NCBI GenBank assembly: GCA_013399875.1
Contig: VXAZ01001116.1
Location: 702,319 to 766,318, forward strand
Direction of reading: 5' to 3'
DNA: 64,000 bases
From: Gymnorhina tibicen
Lineage: Eukaryota; Chordata; Aves; Passeriformes; Artamidae
In this document: piece after piece, positions 40,496-52,991 of the stretch
How the letters are laid out: each line of letters begins with the position of its first letter
How positions within the stretch are numbered: position 1 is the stretch's first letter
Position numbers and translations under genes: made by a program
The notes under the pieces: model-generated
Database searches by the model: none
Told to the model about the DNA's origin: nothing
What the model saw: the letters and a program-made list of their open reading frames with translations, nothing else

Positions 40496-42636
40496 AAATA
40501 AGCACTAAACACAAGACAACTCTATTGGAAAACACTTAAATCATTCTCATGTTCAGGGAATGAAATTCTCTGATTGAATCTATGTGAAAAATAGAAACAT
40601 AGGAAAAAACTATAACTGCATTTTTGAACACTTTCTAAATTCCAATGACTTATGGGCAGACAAAAATCATTATTATGCATAACTTTTTTCGCCCTCTTTA
40701 TCTCTCTCTTTATGTAACCAAAATTTTATTTTAATAAATCCCTACACTTAGACATCTATTTTCCATTTGGATAAAGAGAAAACCTGTGCTTCTGCAGTTT
40801 TTCATGAGCTTAATAAGATGGCTGGATTCTCAGCACTTCTGGAAAATTGTATCAATATTATTTCTTAAAACTTAACATTAGATGCCTACTTTTAAACAAA
40901 ATACCCTTAATCAAAAGCTAGTAATGAGCTACATAAATGATACCAACAAATAAATGGGAAACAAATATGTCTGTTACCATATTGATCAATAAACCATATG
41001 AGGTCCAGTATGAGATTCATGAAAATAAAAATGAGCACTAAGTCAAAGAAATGAAAAATACACTTCAGCCTTCCTTGAAGAAGAGAAGGATATAAATGAT
41101 GGTCAACTACATGTGATAATACATTTACATTTTCCAGAAAAAAATAGCATTTATTTTGGGCAAAGAAAGCATCAGTCTCCTTGATCAAGAAAAAAGAAAA
41201 AATGCCAAGGAGGAAAAAAAAAGTCTTTTTCTAGACCCACCTGACACAAGCCAGCAGGCTCCACCAGGAACAGGTGCCCCCTACTGAAGTTTGTCTAAGG
41301 GATGCAACCTGAGAAATGTACTATCTACCAAAGAAGAAAATCTTCTTAGCAAAGATGGCAAATAAGGATAAACAATAATTCTGATCTAACACTAGGGCTG
41401 AAATCAAAGCTCTTCTCTCTCATCCTCTCTCCCTTGCACCAGCTGTGGTACTTATCAGCCTCGTCACTTCCCTAACATGAAGAAAACTAACAGATACTGC
41501 CAAGGAGCTGAGGGGAACAGAAACTAGAAGAAAAACCAGTTTCAGCAGTGAGACAGTAAATCAACTCACCAGTACTGTCAAATTCTATCAGTGTTACTAT
41601 TTTCTTCTTTTCTGTGTCTTTTTTAAAAAATCTTTGTAAGTGGTTTGTATTTTACATGGTAGAATTTTATAAATTCTTTCATTTGTGCCTAATTTTACAC
41701 AGTAAGCCTTAAGGTACCTTGGTAACATTAAAGTTTTCCTCAAACAAGAACAGGGCAATGCAGTACAGTAGGACAGCAGGGCACTGTAAACAGTACATAT
41801 CTCACCTCTCTGGTTTTGTGTTTCCAATGAGTCTGAATGCATTATTCATGCCAACTGCATCAGCTACTTACTGGTGAGCTGGCAATACAGCAGTCAGCTA
41901 AATGGTACGAAACAAAAAGGCCTCCTGGCAGGTGAAAATATTAGGCTGTCCACTTCAACTCTAAATATTCACACAGCATATGACAGCACGTATTTAGAAT
42001 TGGAAACTAACATACATAGCTGCTACTTTATTTTCCTTTTCTGTTTTCTTTTTTTCTGAGCAAGTTTTTAGCTATTAAACCTGTGCTGGTGTCTCTTCTG
42101 CAAATTATGTACTACTGCTGTGCTGAGTTACACAGACAAATCACTGCACAAAAGACAGCACAAAAAGGTAATTTATATAAGAACATCAGATCAGAAGGTA
42201 AACACTTTAATGAAAAATACATGCACTCCACTCTACATGAAAAATAAGTAAAATTAATATGTCTACGAAAATTCTTATCCTATTTAAAACACCAGTCAGT
42301 ATAACACCTTGTTATCTTGCATCAGGATGATTTGATGGCATAGTTAGAGACTTCCTTCCAGCTGCAAATTGCCTACAAATCAAATGTAGTTTTGAACTCC
42401 ATATTTAAGCAGTTCTAAACACTGTTCTGCTCTAAGTATTGGTATACAGGCACTGACATTCAAGTCCTGTATTGCCATTTCTAGTCAAGGATGAAGAATT
42501 GGGAATGGATGCCACCACTGTAATGTCATTGCTTCCCATCCCCCAACACAGGAGTACACAGCTACATAAACACAGTGTATCTTAGAAGTGCCTGAACGGC
42601 AACACACATTTTAAGAATTTAAATAAATGAAAATAA

Positions 42637-42687
42637 AAATTTCAATGGAAATTTTCAATGGAAAACGTCAATGGAAACTTCAATAAA
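42637..42687. repeat. Short minisatellite, about 13-bp unit, 4 copies
   Basis: Four imperfect copies of an aaanttcaatgg-like unit follow one another: aaatttcaatgg, aaattttcaatgg, aaaacgtcaatgg and aaacttcaataa. The core tcaatgg is kept in the first three. Confidence 0.8.
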
Positions 42688-43201
42688 ATTTCTTAGTCTG
42701 AAGAAAGGATACTTTCTGAGATTTGATGGTAAGCATATAAAATATTTATCTTGAGTAAGACAGCACAAATTTCCATCTTTTCTAATACAGTATGTTGAAT
42801 CTTGAGCTAAAGTTAGAAGCCCACAAAAGTCAGTTTCAAATAGCAAAGTAATCTTTAAAATAGTGTCAAAGCAACCTTCTGTCAAGGACCAAATATAAAA
42901 CTAACTTGCATTTTTTAAGTCCATAGAAATATGTTAAACACTTATATATCCTGAATAATTCAGCCATCATGCTACTTCATTTTACCAATCCTTTGTGCCA
43001 AAAAAGGTGATAACATATAAGATAAAAAGGCAAGATATAATAAAAGATAAAACTCAGGTCTTATGTTGCACTATTTTGGTTTGTGGACATGAACATCATA
43101 TTAATCAGTTTCAGATCTATGGATTTAAATTTTAAATGTCTTGGTTATAACAAGCAATTGCTATTTTGAAAGAATTTACAAGGTATTTACTGCATTTATA
43201 T

Positions 43202-43225
43202 AAAAAAAACAAAAACAAAAACAAA
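43202..43225. repeat. A-rich (AAAAAC)n tract
   Basis: A run of eight A and a C is followed by two aaaaac units. It is a low-complexity A-rich tract. Confidence 0.9.
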
Positions 43226-43287
43226 GCCTGAAACAAGTGAAGAAGTGGGATAATTCACTCATTAAAATGCAATTCAGGTTAAAGAAT

Positions 43288-43342
43288 AAATACTTACAGC
43301 TAAAGTATTTTACTATATAAATACTAAATACTTACAGCTAAA
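43288..43342. repeat. 17-bp direct repeat, 38-bp period
   Basis: The sequence aaatacttacagctaaa occurs at 43288-43304 and again at 43326-43342, with partly similar AT-rich sequence between. It looks like a small tandem duplication with one diverged half. Confidence 0.8.
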
Positions 43343-44135
43343 AAGCTTTCTCAACATATCCTTCATAAACAAAAAGCATAATGTCTTTACTTTTTCTACT
43401 TTACACAGTTCTTCTTCAGATAAGAGTGATGTATTTTAGTGGATTTCATAGATACAGTTACTGAATGACAGAGTATTTACTGAAGCGAGGATTTGGGAAC
43501 CTTTCCAAATTTCTCTTCCCCTCAACTCTAACTAGCTCAAGTGCAGGTATTTTGGATACGTTCAATGATTTACTCCACACGCCCTAACAAATGACTGATG
43601 AATCTTAAATTAAACTAGACAGAGAATATGAGTCCAGCTAGAGTACTCTTACTACCATACATTCTCCTGCAGAGCTGGACATCATTAAAGTGTCCAATTC
43701 TATTCTCCCCAAAGTCAATGGAGGAACAGTAACAAATATCGAGAGACAGAATGCGGTTCTAACACCTCCAGCCAACAGCGGTTATCTGTCACACTGGGAA
43801 ATACACAACAGCAGACTATTTAAAGTGTGCTGTTATTCCCCTGAAAACCCTCTACTGCACTTCATGAGAAACTGGGGCCTGCTGTGAGAATCACTAATCT
43901 AGAATTTAAGCTGGAAACAGCACAGTATTTATTTTTCCACTGCAACAGAGGAAAACAGGCAGCTTGGTGAAACAAGGCATGGTTTCAGCTTTAATGAGGA
44001 GAGAGGAAGACAAAAGAGAGAAGAATTTTAATTTGTGAAAACATCAGCAGCAGATGCTTTCTTTCAAGAGGTGCCACTGTTCTCTACTCATTGGATTTCT
44101 GCAGGAAACTGAGCCAGAATGCACTCCTGGTGCAG

Positions 44136-44215
44136 ACATGAAGGGATCTGACAGCTCCACCTGCCTTCCTATTCCTTCCACATGAAGGAATCTGACTGTC
44201 CCACCCATCCTGAAC
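44136..44215. repeat. Imperfect 44-bp tandem duplication
   Basis: The segment acatgaagggatctgac at 44136 recurs as acatgaaggaatctgac at 44180. Each copy is followed by a similar cYccacc-rich tail, giving a period of 44 bp. The patch is clearly more GC-rich than its surroundings. Two diverged copies suggest an old local duplication. Confidence 0.7.
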
Positions 44216-47173
44216 CCTCCTCTGATGCTGCTCCTATGCCATTCCCACATCATGACATACACTGGGACTAGACATGACTGTAAACAGGGCCTTCAAAATG
44301 CCCCATATCCCTTCCCAAGAGCCACAAGGTAGGTAGAGTCTGAGCAAAAGCCCTACAACAGCAACAGTGTAGGGATGAATGCTTGTAGTCCCTGCTGACG
44401 TTACATTACAACATGATTAGTTCACCTTTCTGAATTTAAAGTGCAGGTAAAACTATTTCTGTTTACAGCAGTTCAAGATTATCAGGAGGTAAAAGTCAGT
44501 ACAGGCACATCCTAAGTACCCACTGAAATAGAAGATGGCAAAACTGTGTAAATCTAAGCAGAACTCCTGTGTTTCCTTAATTTACTGCTTTAGGACACAT
44601 GAGGTAGCAAAAGCAAGCCTGATAACAGGATTATCAGCCTTTGAGTACATGGAGAAAAGGAGTTAAGCATCTATCCAGCCCTTACAATTATTAGTAGGAT
44701 TGTTCCTCCCATCTGTATCTGGAAAGCCAATTATATTTCTTGCCTCAACTCATTTTACATCTCTCTTTCAAATCCATTATCACAGGTCCATCCATAGCTA
44801 AACCCTCTGAAAAACTTCTTTAACAATATACCTCTAAATGAGAGATAAATTTTGGCCTATAGCAGGCTTTACAGTTAAAAATATGAAACAGACAATACAA
44901 ACAACTGAATGAATTCTGTCTCTGAAGTGTCTTCCATTCGGAAAGCAGCACAGCTAACACAGTTGTAAACAATTAAGGTAGAAATCACAAGCAACAGAAT
45001 GGCTTAATGCCAAGTTGGGTAAAAATCTGTAACATTGCTTAACACTTTTGCAAAAACTTTGCACAAACTTTACTGGCTCTTGCAGATTCACTGCATTTAT
45101 TATCCATAGTATCAGGGTAAAAAGATCCATATTATAGGTTGATAATCAGTGTAGTATAAGCACAACTGAAATCTGATTAGCAACTTGAGGAATTGCTTGA
45201 GGTTGTTTCAGAAAAAAGGGTTGGTAATAGAGGTGTCTACGCTAAGATAGCTTTACTGGCTTGAAATACACTAGACAAGACGTGCATACAGAACAATCTA
45301 CTAAATAATGAAGCCCAGAACAGTACAGATCTGCTGCACCTGCTGAGTCAAAACACAGAATTATTCCTTAAGCTTGTTTAATATACAAAAATAGCCCCCA
45401 CTCTGGGCATAAGAATTTCATTTAGGTATTTAGATATAAGAAACCTTGATTTAAAAGATATAGTAGGAATTGCATGCAAAGACTTAAGTATTAAGCTTTT
45501 AAATACTACTTTAAATATATCAGAATTTTTTTAAAATTAGAATTAAATAATCAGAAACACTTATTATGGATAAAGATCCCACTGAAGTGTAACTTGAGAA
45601 GTGCCTATGGAATAGCAATGAGAAAGGGCTCCTTTCAGCATGGCAATAGTTTAGGAAATTAATTCCAGACTTGGTTTTCAAAGGAAATTTCTCACCGTTA
45701 TCACAGCATCATAGCTCAGAGATGAGCACAAACTGAAATTCTGGCAAAAACATGTATTTTTGGGGCACATATGGGTTAGCTGGATTAAGGAGGCTTTCTT
45801 ACATTATTTTATTACATAGATAAAGCTAATGATCAGGTACCAAATGCAGTGCTAGAGTTAGCATGGTAAAAAACCGTCAGGAGCTAGAAATACTGCAGCA
45901 ACAGCAACAAAAATTATTCAAAAAGAGATAAATTAGTAACAGTAAAACATTTATATAGCTCAATCTTTCAAATTATCAGAAAGGTCTTATAAAGAATAAA
46001 TATTTTACACTCGAATAACTCATCAGGTAATAACAGATATCACAATGAGTAACAGATATTATAATGAAACAAAGGAGGCAAAAGAACCTCAGATGTTAAC
46101 AATAGCCACGTTCAATTCAGAAATTTGTTGAAGATGAGCAACCAAATAAACTCTGCAAGGATACCACCTCTTAGAACAGATTAACAGTAGAACTGATAGA
46201 TTCCTCATTCCTTAACATGTTCTTATCAGAGTTGGATACCATCAGACTTCACTGAAATAACTTACTGGACTCATTAAATGAAGAGCAAGCAGTTCTTCAC
46301 CCTCTGTTACAGGTCTGGATAGAGGGTCTAAGCAGACATTCTAGCATTAAAGTGTATGAAACTAACTGAACATTTCTACATAATGAGTAGATATAAAAAC
46401 AATGATATTTAAAGATATTACATCTCTTTACAAGGCATAAATTATGAGTTAGTCCCATATTTACTGACTAATCCAGTTGAAAATTCTTATGGAATTTAAA
46501 GTATTACTTTTCCCTCCCCCATTAACTTCAACAACAAAGTTGGTAGATAAGGATATATAGTTTAAACATATAGTAAAAAATAGCAACTAGAAGCTACTGG
46601 AACATCAAGTAATAGAACTAAGAATGGGTAAACCATTTTTCTGAAATATCAATTCTTTCTCTTGACAATAGGAAAAGAAATTATTGAGGAAAAATAATTA
46701 CCGCAACAAGAGGTCAGCAACGTAAAGAGTTTTATCTGGACAAACATTAAGACAGAAGACATGACGAAGAACGAATGCTGAGAACTGAATACTGAAAGCT
46801 AACATTGGATTGAGAAGTTGAGCAGATGGACAGTAAGAAGCCTGTAACTCAGAATCAATGGAGGGCATTGATTAAGCACAATTCAATGTTTTGCTTCTCT
46901 GAAGAGACAGAAGGGAATATTGACATTAACTCTGAATGAGTGTTCATTTTAGTACTATAAACTACCATAACATCAAGTGTTTGGCTTTGAAGGGCAAGAA
47001 GACTGAAGACATTAAATGTTTCTAAGCAGTGGTGATCAGTGAAGGTTTTCTCTCTTATTATGGTAATTCTCAGATGACACTAAAGCAAAAGCTTCAAGAA
47101 AAACCACTCACAAAAGATACTGGCAGGTCCAAAACACATTACCAGAGTTATGGAGGTTTAAAAAAGTACTTAC

Positions 47174-47301
47174 TTGGTATGTGTCCCATAACCTGATGGT
47201 ACACCGTAAAGGGACTTCTCTCATCAGCAAGTTATTCATCCAACGGAAAGCAAATTGCAAGTATTTCACCTCATGCTGATCCAAGTGCCTGTGAACTTGT
47301 T
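47174..47301 (-). CDS. TBC1D22A: TBC1D22A internal coding exon (TBC domain, EQVHRHLDQHE...WDTYQ)
   Basis: This 128-bp exon is on the minus strand. The acceptor is ctgtcttcag and the donor is gtaagt. It begins with the last two bases of a split Glu codon (G supplied by the exon at 60004-60079), followed by 42 codons ending in WDTYQ. It contains EQVHRHLDQHEVKYLQFAF, then RWMNNLLMREVPL and RCTIRLWDTYQ. The last two match the conserved TBC-domain blocks around the FRW and LRxWD motifs. The QVHRHLDQHE stretch distinguishes TBC1D22A from its paralogue TBC1D22B, which as I recall has a different sequence here (QVHNHFRRYE). Ending in phase 0, it joins directly to the 96-bp exon at 11205-11300 after a 35.9-kb intron. 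If the intron were retained, translation would run about 21 codons before a stop. This is the most diagnostic exon for the gene name. Confidence 0.97.
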
Positions 47302-48865
47302 CTGAAGACAGAATAAACAGGTGTTTTACTGCAACTTTTCTGAAGTCTTGAAGTATCAAGTGTACTGTCTAAAACAATAAAATACTCCTCCAATCTCATG
47401 GGAATAACTTGTGGTAATGCATGCAAATTCTCATAACCAAGTGAGAACACTGAAAATACAAATTAGTTAAACGTTACACTGGACTGATCTTTCTGCCACT
47501 AGATGTATTAAATAACTGGTCTGAGTTGCACTATCTTAAGAAAACATTAAGATCAGAGCTTTACAATATACCACAAAAATATGCAAAGTTATACTGTGAA
47601 ATTATTCGGTACATATATCCTCATTATTTTCTTAGGCTACAAATTATTTGGGGCAAGACTACAAGAAACATAGTTTCCAAACAACATAATGGCCTCCAAA
47701 AATAAAATGTTGGCAATCAAAAAAAAAAAACATTATTAAATTAAGAAGGCAAAGAAATATAAGGAAAGGATATATAAAGGTTGCATTCATTTGAGAAAAA
47801 AAAAAGTGAGATTAATGTGTAGGAAATACAGTGAGAAAGTTAACTAATTTGCAGCTTAAATAATTTCTTAGTATTACAAATAAATGCAAATAAAACCAGT
47901 ACAAATCAATGGTTTCTAAACCAGTACCCACACACACTGTGTTTATTGTAGAACATTACACTATTTGAAAGCTGTGAAGTCACTTGCAAGGTTTTTGCTA
48001 GAGCTAATAGAAATAATCTACTACATGGCTTGTCTATATTGAGCAGAATTTTCTCCAAAAAGGATCACAGACATTCTGTTAACAGGCTTTAGTTAACAGG
48101 CTCAAATATGATATTAGCATGGTGTAGATAACAAATACTGCAGGAATGCTAACGTCTTATTTTGGAAAAATTTATGACAATAAGTCTTTATTAAAGCCTA
48201 AGTAAGACATTCTTACTGTCTTTCTGTATACAAATACATTCTTCAGAGATTTTTGCTGCCCAGATCTTCCCTTCATCCACATTCACAGAGGTGTATTATC
48301 AGCTAAAACAATGCGTAAATGCTCATCTTCCGAACTTTACGTATCTAAGAAATATCTAAAAGGGCACTAAACCACTAAATTAATTAAAAGAATAATCCCA
48401 AGAGTATAGCAGCACTATTACAGGAAACATTACCTAGAAATTAAGGTAACAGAAGTTAAGTGATACTAAATTATAATAAAGACTGAAGCTGTTCAATTTT
48501 TTTTTCCCTCAAGATATATTTTTTGGCTATATGAAAGTGTCAGCCCATATATAAAACAGTTGTTTCAATAAGAAAGCTGGAAGTAGAAATCTTTTCAATT
48601 TTAAAAACAATCAAAAATAAGGGTTTTATTTAAAAATAAGACATCACAACACATAACTTCAAAGGTCCACTTATCACATCCTGTCTCCAATGACAGATGA
48701 AAATAAGTATCAGTGAAAATGTATTAAGCACTGGTATTTCTCCATAGCACTTGCAAGCCTCCATTTATCTGTGGCTAAAGCAGCATTCAGCAGACCTGGT
48801 ATCTATGTTCCTAAATTCATACCCTTCCACAATTTAAATATAAACAAATATAGACAAATTCTTAA

Positions 48866-49440
48866 ATTGTGAGGCCCAGAACTGCACACTGTGCTCAAGG
48901 TGATGCTGCACCAACACTGAATACAGTGGGATAATCAATTCTTTTGACCAGCTGGTGATGCTGTGTTTGATGCACCCCAGGATGGGATTTGCCCTCCTGG
49001 CCAGGACACACCAGATCCCTTTCTTCAGGGCTGTTCTCCAGCCACTCTTCTTCCAGTCTATACCTGTGCTCAGAATTACTGCATCATGGGCGGACAACTT
49101 GTCATTTGTTCTTGTTAAATTTTCAAACCTTAAATAAATCATTGATGACTGCCCAATGCTCCAATCTAACAAGATCCTTCTGCAAGGCATCTTGTCGCTC
49201 GAGAGTAACCAGTATCCCCCAGTACAGTATCATCTGCAGACTTCTTCTGGTGCTATCAACTCCTGCATCCAATCACTGATAAAAATATTGAACAGAGCTG
49301 GGAGAATTGAGCCCTGAAGGACATCACTGGTGAATGCTCACCTGCCAGATGTAGCCTCACTCACCACAACCCTTTGAGCTGTGTCCTCTGCCACTTCTCC
49401 ACCCCCTGCACCATTACTAGATCACTTATTCATGCCAAAT
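48866..49440 (-). mobile_element. CR1 LINE fragment (ORF2 C-terminal region), degraded
   Basis: The plus strand carries the reverse complement of the CR1 ORF2 3' region, recognisable from gaggcccagaactgcacac through gatgcaccccaggatggg and the tail around 49260-49380. On the minus strand the frame includes PLYSVLVQHHLEHSVQFWA, which matches the conserved C-terminal end of the CR1 reverse-transcriptase protein. Both the 5' part of the element and its 3' terminal segment are missing or too decayed to see; no terminal 8-bp repeat is evident near 48850. It is in the same orientation as TBC1D22A. It overlaps in consensus with the copy at 51177-52069, so it is an independent insertion rather than part of the same one. 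The right boundary is approximate. Confidence 0.93.
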
Positions 49441-51176
49441 GCTGAATTACTACTGTGTGTCTGCCTCTGCTTTAGAAAAATTTAGCTGCAAGTTGAATAT
49501 ACTGAAGTGAGATACCAGGTTAAATTTATTATTTGAATGTCACATTTAGATACCTAAATTGCAGACTACTATGATTTGATAATCTCATACATCAAACAGG
49601 ATGCAAAAAAAGGTTTTATTTCTAAGCAAAGTTACTAACTCACAAAATTTTTGTTCTTCACACAGCAGAAACAATTTTCATTTGGTTGCTTGTAGCCATT
49701 AAAAGTAAGTAATGAAGAACAATAAATAGTGCCAGTTGTGATATTTCAACTATGGTAGTTAATGGGCATAATGAATTTCCTGAAAGTTGCTTTCTAGTCT
49801 AAACAAGTTGAAAAATGGATTACTAAACACTGTGCCTTATACCTAATTGATGCAAGACTGGAATAGAAGATGCATTGAGTAAAGAAGCTAATTCTTCCTA
49901 CTTTGTAAGTAATTGTGAGTAGAGGCTAATTTGCTGATAAAGGTAATTTGGACCAGCATAATCTAAATCTAAATTTTCCATTTCAATGAAAATAAGTATG
50001 TATGTGCAATGAACAAGAAGATATATAATTAATGTCAGCTTTAAGACTTCAAGTATTTTATAAAAACTACTACTACTGCAGTTTCTGATAGCAAAATTAT
50101 TTTACAGTTAAAAAATAATTCTTTAATCAAAATTTAAAAGAAATAAGAATTATATTTAGTAAGTTTCCCAACACTTTCAATAAATCTACACATAAAGTTT
50201 GGGTGAAGGAAGTCTTCTGATTAAAGAATAAAATACATTATAGAGATGCATTCCAAAGTAGAGTACTGTCAAAAATAGGTAACTTGTAGACAAAAAACAT
50301 TTATAATTATTCATATTTTAATTAAATACACTTATTGGTACATTATTTTGAATGATCACAGCCACCTTAAACAGATGCTTCTCATGCTAGACGGTCCCAT
50401 ACACATATTTATTCTTCATGTTCAATGTCAGCGTCTCATGCTGTTTCACTGCCTTCAAAATTAAAATCTATATGACTATAGAATAAACATTAAGGACAGA
50501 ATCAACCTGTACTAAAGCATGACTCAACTGCTCTCCTGACAGAAGGATGCTGTTAAAACAAGTCCCTAAGCAAGCTTACACATAAGCAAAGAGGAATCAC
50601 AAAACAGTGTAAGATTATGCATGAAATGCCAAATTACCGTGGCACAGCATGGTGTGACCACATCCACCTGTACAACTCATCACTTCAGAACATTAGCCTT
50701 TTGGTGTTCACCTTTACTCAAAGACTCCTACCAATCCCAGTAAATGTTTCTCATGTTTGATCGAGTTTTGAAATTTTGATTACTTAAAGTTTATTTTTTA
50801 GCCATATTTCATACCCTGAGCACTTTGTTTTTAACTCTATTTTATCAATACTTTATATTTCTCCACTGTAAATATAAAAAGCACTCAGTGTTAAAGATTA
50901 TCTGAAATGCAGGTAAGCTAACAATCTCTCATAAAGAGGCCTTTTAGTTCAACAAAAGGAAGAAAAGTGAGTATTTCTCATGAAAAGCCACACAATTTTT
51001 CTTAAAAAGTGCAAAAGCAACTGCTCTGATACCAAAGCAAAAGGAAAGTAAAATAATGAGCCAATCTTTGCCACAGGAGCTCACTGGCATTGCCATTTGC
51101 ATGCACAATGATTTTTGTGCATTGATCCTTAACATACGAAAACATGCTATAGAAACACACTAGCACTCCTGTTTTC

Positions 51177-52069
51177 CATGGAATCATGTGATCATTTGGG
51201 CTAGAAAAGACCTTTAAGATCTTGATACTAAACCATTAACCTAACACTGCAAAGCCCACCACTACACCATGTCCCTAAGTGCCACATCTACACATCTTTT
51301 AAGTACCTCCAGGGATGGTGACTTAAACACTTCCCTGGGCAGCCTGTTCCAGTCCTTGATAATCCTTCTGGTGAAGAAATGTTTCCTGATATCCAATCTA
51401 AAACTCTCCTAACACAGCTTCCTCTTGTCATTTCCTCTCGTCCTGTCACTTGTTATTTGGGAGAACTGACCAACCCCCACCTGGCTACAACCTCCTTTCA
51501 GGCTGTTGTAGAAAACAATAAGGTCTCCCCTGACCCTCTCTTCCAAACCAAACACTCCCAGCTCCCTCAGCCACTCCTCATCAGACTTATGCTCAGGCCC
51601 TTCACCAGCTCCTCTGCCCTTCTCTAGATGCACTCCAGCACCTCAATGTCTGTCTTCTTGTGAGAGGCCCAGAGCTGAACACAGGATTTAAGGTGTGGCC
51701 CCACCAGTGCCAGACAATCACTGCCCTGGTCCTGCTGGTCACCCTGCTTCTGGTATGAGCCAGGATTACACTGGCCTTCTTGGCCACCTGGGCACATACG
51801 GGTTGATGTTCATCCAGCTGTTGATGAGCACCCCCAGGCCCTTTTCTGCCATGCAGTTTCAGCCATTCTGCCCCAGCCTGCAGCGCAGTCTGGGGTTGTT
51901 GTGACCAAAGAGCAGTACCCAGCATTTGGCCTTGCTGAACCTCACACAACTGGCCCTGACCCATTGATCCAGCCTGCCCAGATCCCCCTCCGGAGTCTTC
52001 CTACCCTCCAGAAGATCAACACTCCCACCTGACTTGGTGCAAAATGACTGAGGGTGCACTTCATCCTTA
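51177..52069 (-). mobile_element. CR1 LINE, 5'-truncated, 3' end present
   Basis: This is the best-preserved repeat in the window. Read in reverse complement it runs from the CR1 3' terminus (the remnant of the terminal ATTCTATG-type repeat at 51180-51195, next to ggctagaaaagacctttaag) through the 3' UTR and into the ORF2 C-terminal coding region. It ends at the gggtgcactt segment near 52065, where 5' truncation occurred. Blocks such as ctccagggatggtgac, ttcctctcgtcctgtcactt and ggccttcttggccacctggg are the usual avian CR1 3' sequence. Frameshifts break the frame, so it is not active. It lies in the gene-sense orientation. CR1 copies are normally 5'-truncated like this one. Confidence 0.96.
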
Positions 52070-52970
52070 TGTTACAATTGCCACATACGGAAGCTTGCTG
52101 TCCAAAAGCAAGAACCTTGTCACCAGTCAATGACTGCTTTCTTTTTTAGTACTCTATCCATTGAAAGCTAATTTTTAATCTACTTCTCTCTCCTTCTGAA
52201 TAATTTCTACATTGTTCAAAGTCAGGATGTTTACGGGATACAAAGGTAAGAGTTTGAAGTAAAATCTCAACACCAGATGTTGCCAGATGCAGGTAAGAGC
52301 TTAAAATCCCCAATGTGAAATTCTGAACAAAAGTAATTCTGTCCAGACAACAGCTTAGTAATAAGTTATTAGTAGTTATGTATATTAACTTTTATTAATA
52401 TACATTAGTTACAAAAGAAGTTCCTGCTGACTGAAGAAGATATTCTAAAGATGTGCACCTCACGACAAGATCTCATCATGATACATAGTTCCACTTCAAG
52501 TAATAGTAGAGATCCAAGTAAAATATTTACATGCTGATTATATCTTATTCCAGATTTAGTTTATTTTTTATGACTGGTTAAAATTGTCCACTGTAAAAAA
52601 TTACAATAAAAGCATTTTAAAAAATACACTGAAAAGTCGTAAAAATGAAAATATGACTGGCAGAAACCCAGAAATATTACCAATTACATTCTCCTCATGG
52701 CCTACAGTTTAACGATATCGGTCTATTTGAATTTAGCTCACTGAATATACAGCTCATAGCTATAACTGAGAAGTATCTTCATCATACACAAAAGATATAC
52801 TCTAATACTGAAAAGCCCACGACACTGATACCAAAGCAAAAGAAGAAAATACTAGAGGAGGGAAGGAGGGAAGGAAAGGCCTGGCTGCCTCACGGAATCA
52901 AATGAAAGTAACAATTCTGTGGTATGTAACACCAAATGGAGGAAAATATTTAGTAGTAATCAAGAAAAAG

Positions 52971-52991
52971 CTTTTAGCTTCTAGCTAAAAG
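52971..52991. repeat. Perfect inverted repeat, 9-bp arms, 3-base loop
   Basis: cttttagct at 52971-52979 pairs with agctaaaag at 52983-52991 around the loop tct. It is followed by an A-rich tract. On either strand it could fold as a stable small hairpin; no function is implied. Confidence 0.85.

Larger units (their letters stand above)
11301..47173 (-). other. TBC1D22A: TBC1D22A intron, 35.9 kb
   Basis: This long intron separates the WDTYQ exon from the SEPEGF exon and is in phase 0. It is AT-rich and shows no further exon of this gene in either orientation. It contains the ancient CR1/L3-like relic at about 13985-15295, possible relics at about 31140-31450 and 35560-36000, a CR1 scrap at about 32948-33030, and short tandem repeats at 36229-36266, 42637-42687, 43288-43342 and 44136-44215. 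It also carries simple A, T and AT tracts. Long stretches such as 15300-31100 and 36300-42600 contain nothing I can identify. Confidence 0.9.

Noticed and set aside
48834..49190. 118-codon minus-strand frame that looks protein-like
   Set aside because: It is the C-terminal part of CR1 ORF2 in a degraded retroposon, not a host gene.
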